Made by a program: the position numbers and the translations under genes | Shown here: one piece after another, positions 59,130 through 64,000 of the stretch | How the letters are laid out: every line of letters starts with the position of its first letter | Position numbering within the stretch: the stretch's first letter is position 1 | Assembly: GCA_049645705.1 (NCBI GenBank) | Contig: JBARUK010000012.1 | Span: 1-64,000 of the forward strand | Direction: 5' to 3' | DNA length: 64,000 nucleotides | Source: JBGNFV01 sp049645705 | GTDB taxonomy: Bacteria > Bacteroidota > Bacteroidia > Cytophagales > Cyclobacteriaceae | The notes under the pieces: model-generated | Database searches by the model: none | The model's input: only the letters and a program-made list of their open reading frames with translations | Told to the model about the DNA's origin: nothing

Positions 59130-60203
59130 ATGGCGGACAAGCGTTGGCATAGAGACGAACTCATACTGGCATTAGATCTATACTATAGATTGCCTCATGG
59201 GCAGTTTGATAAGAAAACTAAAGAGGTAATAGCCCTTTCAGAACTTCTTCAGACACTTCCGGTAAATACCGGTAGGGCTGATGGCGAAAACTTTAGAAGT
59301 CCCAATTCAGTGGCTATGAAGCTTAGTAATTTTTCGGCCATTGACCCGGATTTTTCTGGTAAGGGACTTGAATCATATAGCCAAAAGGACGTAGCTATCT
59401 GGAACGAGTTCCATAACAGCCGAGAAGGGCTGCGTAAGCTAGCCAGTGAAATAACAGTAAATAAGCCTAAAGCCAGCCCCTCGTGGGAAGATGATGAGAT
59501 TATACTAGGGCTGGATGTATTCTGGAAGATCAGGCCAGAGCCGATAATGAGAAATGACCCCCGGATAGTCGAACTGTCCCGGATAATGAATGCGTTAGAT
59601 ATACATCCTCCTGAGCGCAGGGCAGAGACTTTCCGTAGCCCTAATGGCATAGCGAAGGTATTGCAACTCTACGTCCAGATAGAAACGGGTGTTTACAACA
59701 TGATAAAGCCCGGCAAAGATGCCATTCGCCTCTACCAGCAGTACGACAATGACCGCGAAGCCCTCCACCGACGGGCCGCTGAGATACGGCGGCGTGTGGG
59801 AGACCTTGGGCAGACAGAGCCGGTGCCGTACTTCACAGAAGAAAGTGGTTTTGAGTCTTCTAATACATTCGCCGCTGAGGAAGGCTCACCACTGTATCGA
59901 CGGCACATATACTATGAGCGAAAAGCTGCCCTGGTAAAAAGTAAAAAGGCTGCTTTCAAAAAGGAGCACGGCCACCTGGCCTGTGAAGCCTGCGGCTTTG
60001 ATTTTGAGGCAACATACGGCACCCTCGGTGAGAACTTTATCGAATGCCACCACCTGCGCCCGCTATCCGAAACAGATTCTCCGCGCACCACCACCCACCA
60101 TGACCTCGCCCTGCTCTGCGCCAACTGCCACCGCATGATCCATAAGCTGGATGATCTCGGCCCGGATTCTTTGGAGGAGTTGAGGGGTAGGTTGAGTAAA
60201 TAG
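59130..60203 (+). CDS. HNH endonuclease with duplicated N-terminal domain
   Basis: This 357-residue protein has a C-terminal HNH nuclease (about residues 285-345: CEACGFDF, ECHHLRPL, CANCHRMIH, two CxxC pairs holding zinc). The N-terminal 230 residues contain two copies of one domain: RWHRDELILALDLYYR...FRSPNSVAMKLSNF (1-105) and SWEDDEIILGLDVFWK...FRSPNGIAKVLQLY (110-210). HNH proteins of this kind are often modification-dependent restriction enzymes. It converges on the helicase gene. The target is not readable. Confidence 0.85.
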   Translation: MADKRWHRDELILALDLYYRLPHGQFDKKTKEVIALSELLQTLPVNTGRADGENFRSPNSVAMKLSNFSAIDPDFSGKGLESYSQKDVAIWNEFHNSREGLRKLASEITVNKPKASPSWEDDEIILGLDVFWKIRPEPIMRNDPRIVELSRIMNALDIHPPERRAETFRSPNGIAKVLQLYVQIETGVYNMIKPGKDAIRLYQQYDNDREALHRRAAEIRRRVGDLGQTEPVPYFTEESGFESSNTFAAEEGSPLYRRHIYYERKAALVKSKKAAFKKEHGHLACEACGFDFEATYGTLGENFIECHHLRPLSETDSPRTTTHHDLALLCANCHRMIHKLDDLGPDSLEELRGRLSK

Positions 60204-60301
60204 GGAATTGAATTTTTCATTCATCCAAAGGCTCTAAACGTTGCAAGCAGAACGGATTCTAATACTTTGCAGTTTACAGCAGATATATTTATAGTGAGAA
60301 G

Positions 60302-63300
60302 TTACGATTCTTCTTTGGAGCTAATGATGTAAGATACAATGCGACTATCTATGGATCTGTTATAAAATATCTCGTTGTTAAACAATAGAAGTTCTTCCTC
60401 AGAGATAGATATATCTATGCTTTTAGTGTACAAAGAATTTAGATTGTAGATGTTTCGATAGCTTTTAGAATTGTTCCTTAAATTATCCAGATAAGGCATC
60501 AATTTTTCTACCCACCATTCTGAAACCTTCTCCAGGTTAATAGAGTAATTTTCTTCAGAAGAATCCTCTTTAGGGTTATATAAATTAAGGATTTGATCTA
60601 CTGCCTCTTCTTTTAAGTCGCCTTTGTTCTTTTTCTTTTTAAGGATTTTTTCAGCTACCTCTAAAGCTCTCTTTTTCTTTACAGGTAACATCTCTCTTTC
60701 TTGCTTTCTGATTTCAATTATATAGCTTTTAAGGAGACTCTTATCCAATGGTAATTGAATGGCATTACCTGATATACATTCCTTCAGAAAGTCACAAATT
60801 TCTATGAAGTCTGTAATTGTTCTTTGACCCTTTTGAACTATAACCCACCTGGGACTTTGGTGCTTATCACCTTCAATAGCAAGAAAGCACCAATCTTTCT
60901 TGCTTTTTATAAAGCTATATCTTGTAAGGATATCGCTCTTGGTCCCTTTAATTTCTAGGTATATGTCATTACTTATTAGAGCGTGATTCCCATCTTTTAA
61001 ATCGGATATATGCTCAAAATAGTTTTTAAATCCTTCCCATTCTTCATCAGAGTCTTGAAAGCTCTTTAATTCTTGTGCTCTTTCTATTGCCGTTTTACCT
61101 TCAAATTTTTTCTCATGATTTTCAGGTGGTAATTCTAAATTTCCACCATATAATAGCGAAGTTGAATACGACAATTCACGTAATTTTAAGTCCCCGTTTA
61201 AACCAAAAGCATCAGAATCTTCAGGCCAATATGTTTCAATAGATGTATAAGGACTATTTAGCCTATCGATTCTACCGATCCTTTGTTCTGCAGTTTTCAA
61301 AACACTAGGCATGTCAAGTAAAACAACTGCTGAACTTTGCTGTAGGTTTACCCCTTCCGACATTTTATCAGTGCAAAGTGCGATATGCCCCTTCTTATTA
61401 GATCCAATTTTGTAGTATTCCTTAACTCGTTCTTTCGAACTATCATTCTCATCTCCTGCCACAATATGTAGCTTGTTAATAGCAATATCTCTTTTTAAAA
61501 TACCGCCTAGATAATCAAGTGTGATAATAGTTGAATCGAAAGCCAGTATTAAATCGTGCTTTTTTAATAAACCATACAGTAAGCTAGCTTTTTTTTCTTC
61601 TCTTTTAAATGATAATTTTTTTGCCAAAATAAAAATGTCTCTATATATAGAAATTTCTTTGTTACACTTTTCATTATAAAGCTTCGCAGAAAACAACCAA
61701 GGTTGTCCAAATTCTTCGTCTTTATGTTTTTTTGGCAGGATAAATCTAGGCAGATGATTTTTATATTTTTCAATTTTGTGTATGTGATTTCCTGTTTTGT
61801 TCTTAGACTTAGAGGATTTGAAATTAAGTAGTAATTCGGCTTTTTCAGTACCCATTAAATGTTCTATTAGAGCCGCCTTTGAAGATCTCATTGCTTTTCT
61901 GATTTTGTAGATTGCTAGTCCTCTTGCAGCTTTTTGCCTTTTAATCAGATCATTCTTTATTTCTTCACGAGAGTTTTCTTTTGAATAGGTGAAATTACGA
62001 AGGTGAATTAAACCTTCTAGCTGAGTCGCTAAATCAGTGATTTTATTTGCAATTTCAATATCATTTTCTGTTTCCCCCGTTTCATATGCGATAGGGATGT
62101 TTTGGGGGTACTGTGGTAGTTTTTCATTTTTATAGAGAGCTTTATTTTGATTGATGATTTTGTTAATTGTGCTCTTAGTTCTTCTAACAATAAAACCACT
62201 TATAAATTTTCTCAATTTCAATAGGTTTTCATTACTAGCCTGTTTTAATGGATTCGATTTTAAATGCTTGTACATCTTGAAATCTTCATCAGATAAATTA
62301 TCTACATCTAGCAGTTCGATTATTCTAAGAATATCACTTAGTTTTCTGCTGATTGGGGTAGCGGTTGATAATATGTTATATGCAGCGTTGCTTTTTTGGA
62401 TGGCCTTACTTCTTTGGGAATTTGGGTTCAGGAAATTATGAGCTTCATCTAATACTAATATATGGGTGTTGTTTAAGTCTTTTTTTGCTTGTTCAGATCT
62501 TTTCCCTTTCCTACTATAAAGACCCATAGAAATTGATGGTGAGTTTGATCCCATTAACCCAAGATCAGAGAATTCTTCATTCCAGTTTGTGGTTACCTGT
62601 GGGGGTGTTATGATTAAAGTATTTTTTATATCGGTTTTACCATTCTCCCACATATTATGTATTAGTATCTGTATTAGTGTCGAGATTGTTTTTGTTTTAC
62701 CAGAGCCAGTTGCATCAGCAATTAACACATTGTATTTTGACCGTAAAATAGACATAGCCTGTACAATACCCTGCTTCTGCGTAGGCCACAGTTTAATGTT
62801 TAGATTGCCAAATACTCGATTGTAGTCTATAGCCCATTCTGAATCCAATACTTCTACAATTGCACGAGCGATAGCTTCTTGCCAAGTAACTTCTCTGGAT
62901 ATGCCCTTTAGTAAATCTATGATTTCATTATTATATTCGGCACTTATATTGTAAAACTTCTCTGCTATATCTCTAATGCCTATATATTGGTCGGATTCAG
63001 TATATTTATTTACCCTGATGTTGGCTTCATGCTGCATGACTAGCCCCATCCTGCTAAAATTTGAAGACCCCAGGATTGCATGAGTATCACCAACATATAA
63101 TTTAGCATGTAGTTTGTTTAGAAACTTAAATGTAATTTCTTCATCTTCAATTTTTTTAATTAAGACACCAATCGCACCACTTAGAATTATTGAATACCTT
63201 TCCTTAAGCCAAAAATTTTTAACCTCGTTCTTCATTTCAGCGATAGGATATGTTTTTCTCCCTTTTGCCAAGGGCTTCCAGCCTAGCGCAACTTTAATTT

Positions 63301-63535
63301 TTTTATTTTCCACGACTAATTTTGAGAAATAGTCTATCAGAGTACTTAGTGATGTGAATCCAGTAATAATGATGTAATCTTTGGATTCATCTATATCTGA
63401 CTCTAAAATACTTTTGACATTTCTATCGATTCCCTTATTTATGTTTAATGGAAAATTTTCATGAGAGGGCCATTGTGAGCTGTCTGGATTTTCATAATCA
63501 AGTTTTAATTGGGAGATATGTTTTTTGCTTTTCAT
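60302..63535 (-). CDS. PLD-nuclease/SNF2-like helicase
   Basis: This 1077-residue protein begins with a phospholipase D-like domain (residues about 50-200) with one HKD-type motif, HAKLYVGD (H143, K145) and GSSNFS (156-161), then a superfamily 2 helicase core: Walker A ATGSGKT (275-281), DEAH (363-366), STATP (390-394) and QRIGRIDR in the C-lobe. The final 250 residues are basic and coiled. PLD-helicases with this layout are known from restriction and anti-phage loci. It is markedly AT-rich compared with the rest of the window, a sign of horizontal origin. It starts 6 nt after the RNase H gene stop. Confidence 0.88.
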   Translation of the reverse strand: MKSKKHISQLKLDYENPDSSQWPSHENFPLNINKGIDRNVKSILESDIDESKDYIIITGFTSLSTLIDYFSKLVVENKKIKVALGWKPLAKGRKTYPIAEMKNEVKNFWLKERYSIILSGAIGVLIKKIEDEEITFKFLNKLHAKLYVGDTHAILGSSNFSRMGLVMQHEANIRVNKYTESDQYIGIRDIAEKFYNISAEYNNEIIDLLKGISREVTWQEAIARAIVEVLDSEWAIDYNRVFGNLNIKLWPTQKQGIVQAMSILRSKYNVLIADATGSGKTKTISTLIQILIHNMWENGKTDIKNTLIITPPQVTTNWNEEFSDLGLMGSNSPSISMGLYSRKGKRSEQAKKDLNNTHILVLDEAHNFLNPNSQRSKAIQKSNAAYNILSTATPISRKLSDILRIIELLDVDNLSDEDFKMYKHLKSNPLKQASNENLLKLRKFISGFIVRRTKSTINKIINQNKALYKNEKLPQYPQNIPIAYETGETENDIEIANKITDLATQLEGLIHLRNFTYSKENSREEIKNDLIKRQKAARGLAIYKIRKAMRSSKAALIEHLMGTEKAELLLNFKSSKSKNKTGNHIHKIEKYKNHLPRFILPKKHKDEEFGQPWLFSAKLYNEKCNKEISIYRDIFILAKKLSFKREEKKASLLYGLLKKHDLILAFDSTIITLDYLGGILKRDIAINKLHIVAGDENDSSKERVKEYYKIGSNKKGHIALCTDKMSEGVNLQQSSAVVLLDMPSVLKTAEQRIGRIDRLNSPYTSIETYWPEDSDAFGLNGDLKLRELSYSTSLLYGGNLELPPENHEKKFEGKTAIERAQELKSFQDSDEEWEGFKNYFEHISDLKDGNHALISNDIYLEIKGTKSDILTRYSFIKSKKDWCFLAIEGDKHQSPRWVIVQKGQRTITDFIEICDFLKECISGNAIQLPLDKSLLKSYIIEIRKQEREMLPVKKKRALEVAEKILKKKKNKGDLKEEAVDQILNLYNPKEDSSEENYSINLEKVSEWWVEKLMPYLDNLRNNSKSYRNIYNLNSLYTKSIDISISEEELLLFNNEIFYNRSIDSRIVSYIISSKEES

Positions 63536-63541
63536 TTATTC

Positions 63542-64000
63542 TTATTTCTTTCTACCAAAGTCTGCAGGGTTTTCGCCCCATGCTTTAGTTTCCCATTTTA
63601 GTACTTTGTTTTGATACTCATTTGATTTAAGCCAGTTCAAAGCTCTATCGAGTAATTCGAATAGCTTTGTGTTCCTGTCGCTTTGTTCGTGAGATGTCCT
63701 TACTTCTTTATCTCGTACCCAACTTATAGCAATAAGGCTATCTGTGTATATGGGTAAGTTAATATTGTTTTGTTTGCAATATGCTAAGCCATGTACAAGT
63801 GCTAAGAATTCAACCATATTTATAGTTCCATCCTCAAATGGCCCCATATGGAATAGTATCTTTTTAGTCTTTGTATCAACGCCTTGATATTCCACTATTC
63901 CGTTACTTGTGTTCCACGCTCCATCAACAGACATGGAGTTAAGGTTTGGAGAGCCAATTTTTTCAAGTTCTTCTGGTGACAATTTGTATTTTGGGATATT
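63542..64000 (-). CDS. ribonuclease H, cut by the window edge
   Basis: The C-terminal RNase H fold has carboxylates SVDGAW (Asp), MVEFLALVHG (Glu), PIYTDSLIA (Asp) and NPADFGRKK (Asp). It matches the RNase H of Bacteroidota that normally carries an N-terminal hybrid-binding (viroplasmin-like) domain; the reading frame continues past position 64000, so the gene is partial. It starts upstream of the helicase gene on the same strand with a 6-nt gap, so the two are probably one operon. Confidence 0.88.
   Translation of the reverse strand, partial: NIPKYKLSPEELEKIGSPNLNSMSVDGAWNTSNGIVEYQGVDTKTKKILFHMGPFEDGTINMVEFLALVHGLAYCKQNNINLPIYTDSLIAISWVRDKEVRTSHEQSDRNTKLFELLDRALNWLKSNEYQNKVLKWETKAWGENPADFGRKK

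Overview
This window looks like a chromosomal segment of a Bacteroidota member, most likely in or near the Cytophagales. The evidence is a fused lpxC-fabZ gene, a PorX-type response regulator with a PglZ domain (type IX secretion control), a fused DAHP synthase/chorismate mutase, many Bacteroidota-only families (DUF4199, DUF4296, DUF6249-like and others), TAnnTTTG promoter elements, and the general lack of Shine-Dalgarno sequences. The genus assignment is inference only. I saw no rRNA, tRNA or CRISPR array.

Housekeeping layout. At 1.2-5.7 kb is a giant CheB-CheR-PAS-histidine kinase-receiver protein. At 5.9-7.4 kb a small membrane protein and an ECF sigma factor/membrane protein pair diverge from two copies of the same promoter. 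At 7.5-10.8 kb lies a minus-strand set: porX, tsaE, alanine dehydrogenase. At 10.8-16 kb the plus strand carries an HD hydrolase and then the lipid A cluster lpxD, lpxC/fabZ, lpxA and an ABC ATPase. At 18.5-23.2 kb is a plus-strand run of small metabolic genes ending in dtd and a MazG-like pyrophosphohydrolase. At 29.1-34.1 kb are a KAS III, aroA, aroB and DAHP synthase/chorismate mutase, facing proline dehydrogenase. At 42.5-45.3 kb is a BatA/BatD-like/DUF58 cluster, then mutS2, and at 49.9-52 kb folB, a DivIVA-like protein and a WD40 protein. murI follows at 54-55 kb.

Accessory DNA. A RES/Xre toxin-antitoxin pair (25.7-26.6 kb) lies next to an AT-rich three-gene operon (26.7-29.1 kb). That operon encodes a small membrane protein, a zinc deaminase-fold protein and a TIR-STING fusion, with no CD-NTase cyclase beside it; I consider it the most interesting object here. 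A RelE/HigB-type toxin with its antitoxin (48.9-49.5 kb) is flanked by 26-bp direct repeats. At the right end an HNH nuclease with a duplicated N-terminal domain faces an AT-rich pair: a PLD-SNF2-like helicase and an RNase H cut by the window edge. Two small genes were found by reading the gaps: a lanthipeptide-like precursor of 54 residues (39.1-39.3 kb) and a 34-residue peptide at the left edge with its own hairpin.

Repeats and remnants. There are three tandem copies of a unit of about 245 bp (53.5-54.2 kb), a 16-bp tandem repeat (35.7 kb), a diverged duplicate of the 3' end of the proline dehydrogenase gene (35.5 kb), a frameshifted gene (0.4-0.9 kb), and several palindromic intergenic elements. 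All calls were made by reading the sequence; no database search was run.
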